A DNA stretch of 64,000 nt from Buxus sempervirens (lineage: Eukaryota; Streptophyta; Magnoliopsida; Buxales; Buxaceae): contig OX387186.1 in the NCBI GenBank assembly GCA_947561395.2, forward strand, positions 5,114,835-5,178,834. The letters run 5' to 3'. Positions 12,701 through 24,857 of this stretch are shown in pieces. Each line of letters begins with the position of its first letter. The first letter of the stretch is position 1. The position numbers and the translations under genes were made by a program. The notes below the pieces were generated by a model. That model saw only the letters and a list, made by a program, of their open reading frames with translations, did not search any database and was not told the origin of the DNA.

Positions 12701-15700
12701 TGTTGCTTATTCATATTTACGGCTCTGTCAATTTCTCTCACTTCTTTGTACAGACTAACCCCATTGTGAATACTTATCAGGATTAATTTATTTTTCATTT
12801 TTTTCTTAGGGTTAGCAGTACTGATAAAGTTTCTAGCCATCTAGGAGCATGGTGCTATAACATTTATGATATGAACGTGGCATTGAATTGGCTGAATCAG
12901 GCCTTGAGACTGACTGAACTTGGTATCATTCCCAAATCATGTATTAAACCCAAGTGTATTTATTTGGCTCTGCAACCTGTATCTCCCTATAATTATCATG
13001 AATTTCTAATAATAGGATCTACATGTTTTTGTTAGAAACATTTTTGCATGTTGACACTAAAATTGCATATGCTTGTATAGCAGAATATCTTCTAAACAAA
13101 CTGGATTGCTTTTTTAATAATAAATAGCGAACAATTTTCTCATTATTGATTGGTTTTATCCCATTTAGATGTCTTCAATCAAATTTAAGTAATAAAAAAA
13201 AAACTGATGCTAGAGTGAGAGAACATTAGTGGCATGTTATATAATTGATATGGTTAGTTTTGACTGCCAAGTAAAACCATAAACTTAATGATGGTAAGGT
13301 TGTTTAGCATTAAAGAAATTCAGCATATTCACTTGGCTCTTCTTTGACATAGTAGGTGGGAGTTAAATGTTACGAACAAAAATATAGAGGGATATTATTG
13401 CTATTTTAAAATCATGGTAGGTTTTTGTATTATACCCTTTAATTTTTTTAATTAAAAAATAAAGATTTTGCATGTTGAACTCTTACTATTGACTATTGGT
13501 CTAAACTTGGATGCATAATTGGTGCAGGTTGAAACAGCAGTGGGCTCAGCACCATCCTTGTCATTGCTTGCCCCATTTTATTCTGGACCACATCATGAAT
13601 ATTGGAGAGCTCCTTCTATTACCTCCAATGTTGAGTTTTCCATTGTTCTTAGCAGTACTTCTGATGTTTCTGGAGTTATCTTACTCATAAGTCCCTGTGG
13701 ATATTCAATGGTTGATGCTCCTAATGTACGTATCTTTACTGTAGTTCAAAACTTGACACTACTTCCTTCAGTTATAAATGTATCTAGTTACTAAAACTTT
13801 TCATATTGTATTATTATATATGATCCTGATTTTTATTTTTCATCAAGATTTCTAGGCCTTTTGCCAATTATTTCCACCACCGTTTTGCACTGAGTTTCAT
13901 TAGGTAACTAATCCGAGAGATCATCACTTTACAATTCATGGTCTTGGACTTGATTCTTCTTTCTTTCTTTTATTTTATTATCATTTTTAAAAAATAATTT
14001 CTTCTATCTTTTTATTTTTATCCTTCTCTTTTTTGTTTTGGCTAGGGGTCAGGAAGCTGTTGGAAGGGAAGGATATGTTTGTGTAAAATCTTGATTTGTA
14101 AATTTCTAACAATGCAGTTCTTGATTGTTGTGGAATCTCTTGGTGCTTGGATATTCTTAAAGAATGTTCATGATTAGAATTTTCTATTTTCTGCAAAGTG
14201 TTTGGTGTGTTTGTTTCTGGCAATATGTGCATGATGCATAAGGCTATTGCCCATTTGTGGCACTGATGCCACATGAAAGAGTTGACGTACTGACCTCATG
14301 AAGGGCTGGCTCTCTTTTTGTTGAGCTCCATGCAAAACATCAGCATAATTTCTGGTCTGTGATTCCTTGGTTTGACTGAAAACTATGGCTCTTGACAGGC
14401 CGGAAATGTTGATCATTCTGCAGAGTGTAATATATTACTGTCATATAATGCATATAAACATAAAAAAATAAATTATCTAGGTGTATGTGTGTTTATGTTT
14501 ATTGAATATATTTGTGTATACAATTTTTTGCTTAATTTATAAATGTTTTTGGGGTATATTCCTCTAGTTCTCTTATGTAGAGGTCTTTGGGGACTGCCTG
14601 AGAAAAATTGTGTATTTTATGTTTAGTTACTCATAACTAGCATTTAGTTCCTCATTTATTGTTTTTTTTGGGCTTTTTCTGCAGAAATGGTAACTACAAG
14701 TTCTTTCTGCTCTAAACTATTATATTTTGAGAAAATTTTTCTTGTTGCCCTAAGTCATAACTAGAGTCATTTTATATACGGCCGTATACTATTTTCTACC
14801 ATATATATAAGAAACCCTCATTTGATTCCAGTACATCCCTTCCACAAATAAAATATTGATTTATCCTTATAACGTTCAAAATAAAAATTTAAATTCGTTG
14901 AAACCTTCAAAATCCCAAATATGCTTCCTCCATTTCTCTCCCTCTTTCTTCCCACCATTGTTTATAGCGCGGCGTGTCGCTGAAATCTCTCTAGACACCT
15001 CCTATGGCATATTTTGTGGGGTTATTTCGCTCCATTACAAATTGAGCAAAATTTTGAGTGTCACGGGCGAAATGGAACTAAATTTCCAGCGAAACAGGCT
15101 AACACTTGGAATTTCACCCAAGTTGAGTGAAATTTCGAGTGGCATGGGCAAAACGGAACGAAATTTCTCCCAAATCTGAAAGAACTCAGATTTTCTACTT
15201 TTTCAAACTTTCCAGTTGAAATTGTCTTGTGCCTTGGTGGCACAGCCAGCAGCACCGAAACGGTAAACCTTGCTCCTCTCTAACCTTAGTTTCGATAAAT
15301 AGGTGTGTTGAAGTCTTTCCTCCTTGTGATTTATCTTTAGATCTGTTTCACATGCTGGAAAGTGGTAGGCTTGGTATTTCTAAATAAATTAAAGAATGAA
15401 GATAGATATTGAAACTAAACTTTGGTTTCTTGGGATGATAGAAAGGAATAAAAATGTAATTTCGAATTTGAAACTGTAGTTGTGGTTTAGATTTAGCAGA
15501 TAAAATTTCCCTTAATTCTTTTTCTTTCTGCCTTCCTTTGCTAAGTCTCTGTCTCTTGTTGGTACAGGTGCAAATATGGGCCAGCAATAAGATAAATAAA
15601 GAGGAACGGTCATACCTTGGAAAATGGGATGTCCAGTCCTTGATCAGATCTTCCCCAGAATTTCTTGGACCTGAAAAATCAGGTAAAGGAAATAATGTTC

Positions 15701-18700
15701 CAAGGCATGTGAAATTCACCTTCCAGAATCCTGTTCGATGTCGTATCATTTGGATTGTGTTGCGTCTTCAACGACCTGGATCAAGTTCTGTCAATTTGGA
15801 GAGAGACTTCAATCTGCTGTCTATGGATGAAAACCCATTTTCACAACTTAATCGCCGTGCTTCTTTTGGAGGGACAGTTGAAAGTGAACCATGTCTTCAT
15901 GCTAGAAGGCTTGTAGTATTTGGAAGCCCAGTCAGGGAAGAGTTGGGCCTTGCATCCCCAGAAGTCTCAGACAATGTAAATTTGAGAGCCTTCTTGGAGA
16001 GAGCACCACGATTAAATCGATTCAAGGTACAACTAATGATTAATTATTGACTTTTCAGAAGATTCAGTTTGCTTTAAAATCTGTATGGTTGATTGATTCA
16101 TACTTTTTCTTCCTTTCTTATTATTTCTTTATATTTTTTGCCCCCTGAAGGTTCCTGTTGAGGCAGAAAGATTGTTCAACAATGATTGTGTCTTGGAACA
16201 ATATCTATCACCTGTTTCACCTTTGCTGGCTGGATTTCGTCTAGATGCTTTCAGTGCAGTAAAGCCTCAACTTGTGCATTCACCTTTGTCATTCAATAAT
16301 GATATCTGGGATACCTCATTAACGTGTTTAGAAGAAAGATACATTTCACCTGCAGTTTTATTTATCCAAGTATCTGCACTTCAGGTATTTATAACATCTG
16401 TTTTGTTATATTCAACTTTACTAAACAAATTAACCAGTGCGGTTTAACCTTTTTCACCTTTATGCCACATGGAATTTTATGTTTGTTAAGTTATTTTTTA
16501 TTTCACTGTTTCACATTGTGTGAGCAGAAGATTTTGATGATACCGAATATATGTTTTTTGACATGCTGTTATGTCAAATCAAATGTGTACCTGCTAGGTT
16601 GCATTAACATTTTCATCTTTATTGATGAGTTTGGGTCAGATAGTTCAAGTATCTAGCATGATCTATGTGATTAGTTTTCCTTGGCCTCTTTCTTGAATTT
16701 TGTAAACATTTTTCTCACCCACGTTTGTCCCTTCTTATTATTGTTTCTTAAATTTTCGCAACATTTCATTATATTGCCACCCTGGTGATAATGTCTCTAA
16801 AGGTTTTTTGCCAAAATCTGTATGTTATGTAAGTACAAAAATTGCCATGTATTTCAGCAAAAATTCAATTTTCATATTTTCTTTAAAAAAAAAGGCCAGA
16901 ATGGCAAACTGTGTCTTGAAAATTTGTCATATTCATTAGAAAGTCCCATGCCATACATTGTCACTCTTAAACCTCTTCTAAACTAATTTTTAGCACGATC
17001 TTTCTTAAGATATGAGTCAGCAACTTGGATCAAACAAGTCCTTAAAAAAATATATGAAGAAATATAATGCAATTCAAAGAATCATTCATCTAACTTGGGG
17101 GTTTTTGAGTTTTAAATTTTCATATATTTTTATCTTATTCCCCCGTCTCTCTCTCTATCTCTCTCCTCCCCCTTCCCTTCTTCCCCCCCCAGCATACATA
17201 CAGTTTATTTAGGTAAATAAAATTTCATGTTTATTCTTCTATTTTTATGCATCTGTATGCGTCTGATATATTTTTAGTTAAATCTACAAGGGACTAGAAT
17301 TAAACTTTCCAAAATTTTTTTATTTATTTTCACCCCATTTAACCTAATGAATGCATGTTCAAGATTTATATGTGATCTCTCTTTAAGTCTAGATATGTGT
17401 TACTTAGGTTTGTTTGACATGATGATATTGTAGGGAGAGTTTAGTCTAGGAATGGAAGGCTTTGTATTGGCCTAGGAAACGGACATAAAGATTTTGGCCC
17501 TCTTAATTTAGAATATGCATACCAACGGGAAAGATCAACTTGCCCAAATAATAAAAAAAGGAAGAAGGAAAACTCTAGATGTATCATTTTGTGATACCTA
17601 GTTGTATTCGTGTTGTTATTATGACCTTTTTGGCTTTTATATGGATAATGCATCATATTCTGTGTGTCAGTTGTATTTTGACATCATGTATATTTACTCC
17701 TTAATATATGTTTATTATTATGCTTTGTCATTTGTTGTTATCTTTTGATTTATTTGTATTATGCATGTTCTTAGTGATATTTGAAGTTTCACAAAAATTC
17801 AAACCTTTTCTTAATTTTTCTCCACTCTCTCTCTATCTGGAAAAATATTCTGCTTGCTACATAACTAATGAAGAGATAGCATTGGAATTAATAAGGGCAA
17901 GGCCCATGTACGTGAAGAGTGGGCCAAATGATAGCAAAGTAAAAAGTGAGCTGGAACTATCAAAATTACAAAAAGAACATTTTACATGTATCAATCTACT
18001 CAAGCTTCTATCTGAGATGGTTTTTTCATTGGGATTCCAAAATACCATTTTTTTTTGTCAGTAAACCACACACCTTTCGTGTTTATGTGCAAATCAATGG
18101 ATGAAATCATCTTGAATAAAATATATGGAACTGAGATGAAGTAAACCAAAAAGGAAACATGCAACCACATAAATAAATACAGCATGATTTTTAGGTGCAG
18201 AACCTTCTTATTTGGTGGGGAAAACCACAGTGCTTGTCTAATCAAAGCTTCTGCTATCTGAAGAATGGGTCGCCTGTCGTCGTCTCTTGTCAAGGGTAGG
18301 TGTTATCAAATATCAACTACCATTGGATGATAACAAACACTTCACCAGTTGAGATGATTTTATTTTGGTAGGTTTTGCATCTCTTGTGGGGCTAATCTGA
18401 GAAATGGATTTGGTACTCATGTTTTGGCACTGAAGAAACTCTCCTTTCTAGGGAACCTCTTCTTCGCACTTCTCATTATTTCCAAAGGATAGACCCAAAA
18501 CCTAGCTAACTGAAATAGAGGAAATATTGTTATTCCTTGCTTTTCTATAGAAGCAAAAAAAAAAAAAAAAAACCAAGATTGAATTGCAATGCTGTGGGTT
18601 TTTCTTACCCATTAAGAAAGCAATCCAAAAAATGGGTCTGGGCTACTAAATAATATCATAAAACTCATCATTTCCAATATAAAAATGTAGATTATTCTAG

Positions 18701-20230
18701 GCCAAATAAAGCACATGGATCTCACCTCATGTGGTGGGATTACCAATGGTTTCACCCCTGTTTCATTTGCAAGGTTCTACATTGCCCAAAACTTCTTAGA
18801 ATCTATAATTCGCTTGTCTTCAGATAAAGTCTTAGCTATCATAATTTATGCATTGTCTTAGCATATTAGCTTTGTACCTTTTGAAGCTTGTGATAAATTA
18901 TTTGGTTGGACATTCCATATCCAATGATGCATCAATGTGCTTTCCTTGGAAACTACCATTGTTTCTCAAGTGATTTGCACTCTAGCTGTCATCCTAAACA
19001 ACATATTTGTCTTAATTGAAGTTTGATATACGAAGGAACTTATTCATGGACAATATTTTGCTGGTCATTGAATTAATCAGGCGGTTCATGTGTCAACTTC
19101 TTTCATGCAAATAGGGTGTTAGAGATGGTGACTTGTTCAGAAAAAGTTAGTAACACTATTCTTTGAGTCCAAAGGATGAGGGAGAGTGGTCCTCCGTTGG
19201 ATGGTATATTTATTTACGCTAAGTTGAACTGTAGGTTGAGGAGTGCCACCCATGATGTGTTAAGGTTTTATTGGAAATTTTCTTTAACATACTGAACTAG
19301 GGTCGTAATTGGAGATGGTAGATATAATTTGTAACGATAATTTGTTTTAATAATATATATCATTGTATGACTGATATCAAAGCAGTCTAATTCCATTATG
19401 GATTGGCATATTTGTAGGTATTATTTAAAACATGAATGCAGTGCTGTAACTCACAATTGGTGATATGCATGGGATTCCTTAGAAAAGTCCCCTCAGGAAG
19501 CTGAGAATTTGTTATAACCCTGGTGTGTGTGTGTGTGTGTGTGCATGTATGTAGTATGTACATATGTACCTCTGTATATCTATATTGTCGAACAAGAGTT
19601 ATGTTAATGGTGGTAGTACAAGCTTCCAGCATATATTGTGTGGTTGTATTACCTATTCAAACCATTCAACACGTAGGTCCATTCTACAAGATTTGAGTTG
19701 AAAATCAACCCTATTATATATCCATGGATACTTGAACATACCAAGAATGCTTACAAACAAAAGACTAATACTTCTTACACAAGCTGTACAATTGAAGGTC
19801 AAAATCATCCAAACAAGCTGTTTATATCTGGATACTTGATTTACTGCTTAACCTTGAAACTGTTGATTTCTTATCCAAGTTTTAGTAAAGAAGATTAACT
19901 TGTCACTTCAAACTCCCATATGAATAAATTAATTATGCTTATCTACAGGAACCTAACAACATGGTCACTGAGGCGGAATACCGATTACCAGAGTGTAGAC
20001 CTGGGACAATAATGTACTTTGATTTCCCTAGATTGATACAGGCCCGAAGAATCACCTTCAAACTTCTGGGAGACGTTGCTTCCTTTGTTGATGATCCATC
20101 AGAACAGGATGACTCAGATTTGAGAGCTTCAGCACTGGCATCTGGGTTGTCTTTGTCAAATAGAATTAAGTTGTATTACTATGCTGATCCTTCTGATCTG
20201 GGAAAGTGGGCCAGCCTTTCTGCAATTTGA
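1286..20230 (+). CDS. SAC9: Phosphoinositide phosphatase SAC9, C-terminal part (5' end outside window)
   Basis: Nine in-frame phase-0 exons with GT-AG borders: 1286-1393, 1497-1667, 2170-2412, 9221-9658, 11564-12388, 13528-13725, 15568-16026, 16151-16384 and 19949-20230 (TGA). They encode 985 residues. The conserved text is that of plant SAC9, for example ACFLKPVSHM and SLLSFKRKDLIW in the first exon and GADDSSFPATVNVRTG in the second. Known SAC9 is about 1,630 residues: an N-terminal SAC catalytic domain with a WW motif, then a long plant-specific C-terminal region. Only that C-terminal region is here, so the CX5R(T/S) catalytic motif cannot be checked. Exon 5 has a Cys-rich block (C-x2-C-x4-C-x2-CC near 11956-11995, then CKSCC near 12126-12146) that suggests a metal-binding fold. 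In Arabidopsis the protein limits PtdIns(4,5)P2 and affects stress responses and membrane traffic. No frame breaks are seen, so this copy looks functional. Confidence 0.93.
1676..1719. repeat. (CT)n(GT)n microsatellite
   Basis: A CT run passes directly into a TGTG run just after the second visible SAC9 exon. It is simple sequence with no coding meaning. Confidence 0.9.
2977..3665 (-). mobile_element. LINE (non-LTR retrotransposon) 3' fragment
   Basis: Read on the minus strand, about 3560-3350 encodes the typical zf-RVT tail of plant LINEs: YLCTLCMRDGESEDHILLHC (C-x2-C ... E-D-H ... H-C), followed by a W-P-R-P-R-T-F motif. The frame is broken by stop codons. The element ends at 2977 in a poly-T tract, which is a poly-A tail on the minus strand, preceded by a 3' UTR. 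No reverse transcriptase domain remains, so this is a 5'-truncated dead copy. It lies antisense within SAC9 intron 3. Confidence 0.75.
3693..4578 (-). pseudogene. Unidentified antisense reading frames in SAC9 intron
   Basis: Two overlapping minus-strand frames, 4578-3982 (198 codons) and 4019-3693 (108 codons), together give nearly 300 codons of non-repetitive, Ser-rich protein-like text, which is long for such AT-rich intron DNA. They overlap in different frames near 3982-4019, as expected if one ancestral frame suffered a frameshift. I do not recognise the protein. The stretch sits directly 5' of the LINE tail on the same strand, so it may be a captured or retrocopied fragment, or it may be chance. 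Confidence 0.25.
6132..6998. mobile_element. Non-autonomous hAT element nested in the foldback element
   Basis: Ends are TAGAGGTGTAAG and, on the other strand, TAGAGCTGTAAAT. The element is flanked by an identical 8-bp target duplication CATTTTAG at 6124-6131 and 6999-7006; an 8-bp duplication is the hAT signature. Both subterminal regions are rich in GGGTTGGG/CCCAACCC and face each other as inverted repeats. There is no transposase, and the middle is AT-rich with an (AT)n run at about 6735-6770. This insertion is younger than the surrounding element. Confidence 0.85.
6735..6770. repeat. (AT)n microsatellite
   Basis: Uninterrupted TA dinucleotide run inside the nested hAT element. Confidence 0.95.
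7469..8702. mobile_element. CCTAGGCG-rich non-autonomous DNA transposon (MULE-like)
   Basis: A 1.23-kb element in SAC9 intron 3, flanked by the identical 9-bp duplication GCCTTGGAT (7460-7468 and 8703-8711). Both termini carry clustered GCCTAGGCG palindromes (7484-7560 and 8545-8692), and the outermost bases form imperfect inverted repeats. A 9-bp duplication fits Mutator-like elements. Internally there is an AT-rich part and a long GAGA-rich minisatellite. Long frames on either strand of the minisatellite are low-complexity artefacts. There is no transposase. Confidence 0.75.
7925..8350. repeat. GA-rich minisatellite with ~60-100-bp units
   Basis: Variants of GAGAGAGATAGAGGGAGCAG and GGAGCGAGCGACAACAGGGG recur at least five times in direct orientation inside the CCTAGGCG element. 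The purine-strand bias is almost complete over 400 bp. Confidence 0.85.
9659..11563 (+). other. SAC9 intron with a ~135-bp tandem duplication
   Basis: Intron between the fourth and fifth visible exons. It holds a T-rich low-complexity tract near 10020-10100 and a direct duplication: the sequence from about 10182 to 10314 (CCATAATGG ... CATCAAGCCATATGAG ... TCTTTTTCTTA) is repeated with divergence at about 10315-10452. No gene is seen. Confidence 0.7.
12389..15567 (+). other. Two SAC9 introns around the 13528-13725 exon
   Basis: Apart from the exon at 13528-13725 these introns contain no supportable gene. Between about 14930 and 15260 the sequence is less AT-rich, with repeated GAAATTTC/GGGCGAAA-like words that resemble a decayed repeat. 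I could not define its ends. Confidence 0.5.
16385..19948 (+). other. Last SAC9 intron (3.56 kb)
   Basis: AT-rich intron before the final exon. It has a poly-A tract at about 18550 and a (GT)n microsatellite at 19521-19543. No gene or bounded mobile element was recognised. Confidence 0.6.
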
Positions 20231-20732
20231 TAATGATTTAAAATCATGAAAGGTGTTCTTTCCCCGGTATTTTCCTTTAAGATTTGGTGGAGGTGAGGTA
20301 TGTGTTTGCATTTTTTTTGGGGGGTTTTTTTATATCATTTTTTTTTTCCGATGAGCCCCTTTTTAGGGGCACTTCATATATAGATCAGATAGGTAAAACT
20401 AGGTGACAACTTCCCACGGTCGTGGGACAAGGGTCCTAATGGTAGGGTCCCTCTTGGACATCGACACTCCAATCATGAAGTTGTAGGTGTTCAGTGACTG
20501 ATAATTCTTATTGTAATTTTAAATTGTTACTTCTTCCTTCCCCAGCGGGTGGAGTCCCCATGTAAGCAATATGTTTATGTATGTAACATTCTTATCCATG
20601 ATAAAAAAAGGAAAGAACAAAGGCTTCGTATTTCTGCTGGTTGAGGCCAGATGCGATTTTAGTAAGAAATTATGAATTCGTTATATTTCTTCCAGGCTTT
20701 TTAGGGCCCTGTATCTGCTGGAGCCTAACGCT
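20231..20732 (+). other. SAC9 3' flank / probable 3' UTR
   Basis: Follows the SAC9 stop codon. The sequence is T- and G-rich, with no open frame worth reporting. The transcript end is probably here, but no poly-A signal stands out. Confidence 0.4.
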
Positions 20733-21024
20733 GGAAGATCGGCTGGAGCCTTCATGGATCTTCGCCATGTATCCCTAATTTATTATTGGTTACAACCAAA
20801 TTAATTACTGGGTACAACTCACTTATCAAGGGTACAACATAGTTTAGCATATGATACAACTCAATTCTTCGTGGGTACAACCCAATGTACATGTCATAGG
20901 GTATAATCCCATTCATCATGGGGTACAACCCAATTTATTGTTGGGTACAACCCATTTCATAGGTTGGTATGATGAATGAGTAGGACATGTGGCGAAGATC
21001 GGTGGATGCTCCAGCCGATCTTCC
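20733..21024. mobile_element. MITE with ~38-bp inverted repeats and internal TACAACCC repeats
   Basis: The left end (GGAAGATCGGCTGGAGC ... GATCTTCGCCATGT) and the reverse complement of the right end (GGAAGATCGGCTGGAGC ... GATCTTCGCCACATGT) match over about 38 bp. Between them the motif GGGTACAACCCA and variants recur about seven times at roughly 25-30-bp spacing. There is no coding capacity. The target duplication is unclear. Confidence 0.8.
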
Positions 21025-22303
21025 ACGCAAGAGACTCCAGCCGATGTGAGGGTGCTTTTTAGCTACTCCCAGGGCAACACCAGTGTCCTTGACGCGGGAA
21101 GAAATCATTTGTCAGTTTGTTTTTTCATGTAGGTTCCACTTGAAAACATTTAAAATAATGTAAAAACACTGGCTGTAAAATGTTTCACATGGCAGTATCT
21201 CACAGTTGCATCAGGGAGCTTTCAGTGTCCCAGTTGCACGTTCAAAAACATGTTCAGAAAGTGTACTTCCCAGAGAAAAGTTGCTTGTAAGTTTGCTGCT
21301 GATTGAGAAACTTGACCTTCTTTGCCGTTTTTTATTTCCTTTCTAGGGGTCAGCTTAATTGCTATTTTCCACAGCAGCATACCCGTTGAGGCTCTATTCC
21401 GTTGGATTGATTTCGAAGATGCACACTACTGTAGATGATAAAGAGTTGAAATTAGTAAGAGTTACTGTAAACATAATTAATTAAAAAGAAACACAGAAAA
21501 CCCAATATTTTTAACTAGTTTCACTGTTGTCATCAGCTCATACCAATTTGATTCAGTTACACTGGATTTTGGCCAATACAGATCGTGGTTTGATAAATCC
21601 CATTTCTGAAATCTTAATATGAATTTTTCTTTCTTTTTTCTAAGGGAAGCCATTGTTGGAAATTATTATAAAATATTGTAAATACAAATTATGGTAATTA
21701 GTGAAAATTAATTTGGTTAAAATGAAGCATGAAACTTATTAATGCATGAGACAAGGAAATCTACTGTCATTTCAAGAAACCGTTTTAAGTATCACATTTT
21801 GTCACGTGGCATATTTTTTTTCCAGTATTAACTCCATGAGGAGATTTGGGTGTACTGAAATTCAAACTTTATGATTCTTATGGGTCATGGGAATTGAAAC
21901 CTAAACAATTCATACGTGACTTCTAATTCTCATTAGAATTGATCAACCAAACAATTCTCATTAGAATTGATCAATCAAACACAAGAATTGAAATTCTTAA
22001 CTGCCAATTCTAATTCCCACCTTCTTATTCCTGCAATCCAAACGTGCCCTTGGTTTGACGTTAACTAGAATGGAAATACAAGTTCAATCTAAGCTGAATC
22101 AATTTTGTACAATAATGCTAAAGATTATTAAGGCTCCATTTGGAATCTGTTTTAAAAAGTTACTATCAAAAGTAAGGAAGCAAATTTAAAAAAGATATTT
22201 ACAAAAGATTTTAAAGAAAAATAAAAAAACGTTTTACTTTTTCTTAGATGGACTTGTTACTTCTCCTTATAAGCAAAAAAAAAAAAAAATAATAATTCAC
22301 TTA
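21025..22303. other. Intergenic, no gene seen
   Basis: AT-rich spacer. From about 22128 (GGCTCCATTTGGAATCTG) the sequence may be one end of an older MITE. Its partner end would be near 24974 (reverse complement TTTAGGCTGTTTCAGTTTG), in which case the PIF-type element was inserted inside it. Confidence 0.4.
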
Positions 22304-24857
22304 GGCCTCGTTTGGCTTTCATTCCGGATTAGGAACCCATTCCGAGAATGAGTTCTTAAAAATCATTTTGTAAATTAATTTTGAAGTCTTTCTAATTGCG
22401 TTTGGTTAGCACATAAGAGAATGAATTTTCACCCAGAGAATTGTTTGGTTAACAAGTAATAAAATGAGTTCCATGAAATTTTTTTTCCTTTATTTTTTTT
22501 TTCCATGAATAATTATAACAAACTAGTTGATCCTTAAAAGATAAAACTTAAAACACCTAAGAAATGAAAAAGAAAAAATATCATTTGGTATTTGTATGGA
22601 CTACCATGCACATTAGTCAAGGAGGGTCCCAATTAAAAGGGAATCAAACAAGAAGACAATTAAATAGTAAGGAAAATCCAGCACCGTTTAACATATAGCA
22701 TAAATATTTCTTTTAAAATATTATGTCTCACTTGGACTGTTACTAAGTGCTCTAAGCATGCAACTATTAGAAGTCAACATGAATTTCGTCACATAAAGAA
22801 CCAGAAAATGAAAAAGGTCGAGCCTCGGAACCGATTTAAATAGGCAATGATAATATGGTGCAAATAACTAAAATTGCTAGGAAGCAAAAAAGGTGGGTTG
22901 GTTTGAGATTTTTTCTTATGGCCAATATGCTTTATTTATACTCTTTTTTTTCTTGCAATTTTACATGTTTCTGCTTTTGTAGATGGAACAATACACAACC
23001 TAGATGAGTATATTAACATCCATTCTACTGAAGTGGAAAGTAATGTTGGAGAGGACTTCATCAGTGCAGTCTTTTCTTAGAAATTTGGCGTGGTTGTAAG
23101 GGAAAGTCAGTTGGATGACTTCTTTTCCTTGATGTCTTGACATTTGATGAAGGCCACATCGAGTTTATACCAGATTGATAATTTGTTGAGATTTGTAATG
23201 CCAATGTGAAGGAGATGATCCAATTTGAGCTTCATATGTAAAGAGTGTAAGCTACTGTGGTGTCCTTCCTTGACCGGAACTACCCTCACCATTGTTGTGA
23301 GTATAAGGCCTGTTACGTCTATTTCCATCCTCTGTATGTGCCCATCCTTGCCCGGAACTTCTGTGACCACCACCATTGTTGTCAATATATTGTTGTCAAT
23401 ATTTTTTTTGAAGACCATATTGTTGTCAATATAATAAGGTCTTTACTTTTCTTCCATTCTATCAATATCACAACACAGCCAAGAGCAAATATCAACGCTC
23501 AGTCTCTCGACATAATTCGAGATATTATCAATGGCGCTCACTCTATCTATGAATCCCCTGCTGTTAGCTGCCAGAGATTACATACTTATCATGCATTTTC
23601 TAACCTAACCCCATTTTTTGTCTTAAGAAACAATGGGGAAGGACTTATCAGACTATGGATCGACATACAAGTCATCCTCCTTTGCCAAATGAATTGTGGG
23701 TGAAAATTTTTTTTTTCAAAAACCCTATAGTTCAAAGGAAAGAAGAAATTTTTTTTTAATATCACAGTTTTTCCCTTGCAAGGGGTTGAATTTTTTTAGC
23801 TGAACCTCCTATCCTAAAAAAAAGCAAATATAAGAGTAGATAAACTTACTGAGCATCTTCTCGGAACGACAACAACTCATGACTATACTTCTGTGTAGGA
23901 AAGGTGGCTACAACAACAAGCTCCAGGCCATGAAGCCCACGTTCCAGCTGTTTTGGAATAAAAAGAATGAAAATTGAGTATAAAGTGAATAGAACAAATG
24001 ATATAGAAAATGAGAAATTTTGAAGGACCAGTTGTAGGTTTTGTAGAACATGCCCAAATTGAATTCCATAAATCGTTCAATGGAAATTAAGAGGAGAACA
24101 AGAAGAATCAAACTGAGTATCCAACAGAAAATTTATCCAAAGGCCAAACAAAACAAAGAGCAAGTGAACAAACGTTTTCACATGAACAACATTGTCCTTC
24201 AAAATTCAGTACCCACTAATTTAAGAAAAAGATTCAATTACGGTGAAACAAATAACAAGAAGAGGTGGAAGTTTGCTCACCAGACTAAGATCAGATCTAG
24301 AAGCTGTAGGGAAGGCTCGTCTGGATGCAAATTTGCATGAATAAGCCTCAGGTACAGTGTCTTGCTGCATCCCATTGCAGAAACCCTAGAAGTCGCCGCC
24401 ATGGTAGAGACCAAGAAATCACAGAAGCGCATGTATTGATTTGGAGAGCGATTAACGCTCCTGATGTCTGTGCAATCAAATTTAAATCCCATTTGTAAAT
24501 GAATGCAAGAATTTGAAGGCAGAATGTCTAATTAAATGGAAAGAAGATTGGAGGCGTTGAGGAGAGGGTTGTGCGTTGAAGAGGAAGCTCGATTCACATA
24601 TTTACAATTTATGCCATTGTTAAAGATTTCATATTATTTACAAGTTTGCCACCACAAAAACGCAAAACTCATTCCTTAATTCTAAAAACGGGGTCAGGGG
24701 TGTTTCTGTTTCTCACGGTTTTTCCCATTCTCGTTCTAATAGAACGAGTTCTAATACATCTCACCAAACACCTTTTTATCTCTCAAAATTAATTCTAGGC
24801 TTTGGAACTCATTCCAGGGCCTGGAATGAGTTCATAAAATGAAAGCCAAACGAGGCC
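22304..24857. mobile_element. PIF/Harbinger-type element carrying a host gene fragment
   Basis: The terminal inverted repeats begin GGCCTCGTTTGGCTTTCATT on both strands and are flanked by TTA on each side (22301-22303, 24858-24860), the target duplication typical of PIF/Harbinger. The element is 2,554 bp long, and I recognise neither the DDE transposase nor the MYB-like protein in it. On the minus strand, 24374-23868 looks like part of a spliced plant gene (separate entry). The element is therefore best read as a non-autonomous, gene-carrying copy. Confidence 0.75.
23868..24374 (-). pseudogene. Captured gene fragment: two putative exons inside the PIF-type element
   Basis: Minus-strand exon A runs from an ATG at about 24374 (MQQDTVPEAYSCKFASRR...) to a donor CTG|GTGAGC near 24284. 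Exon B lies at about 23951-23853, between TTCCAAAACAG and CAG|TAAGTT, and encodes LERGLHGLELVVVATFPTQK and a further 13 residues ending FREDAQ. Both exons are in phase 0, so they join without a frame break to give about 63 residues. The intron between them is T-rich, as a real plant intron should be. An overlapping frame from the ATG at about 24402 (MAATSRVSAMG...) also stays open across exon A but does not join exon B in frame. I do not recognise the parent gene. Confidence 0.45.
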
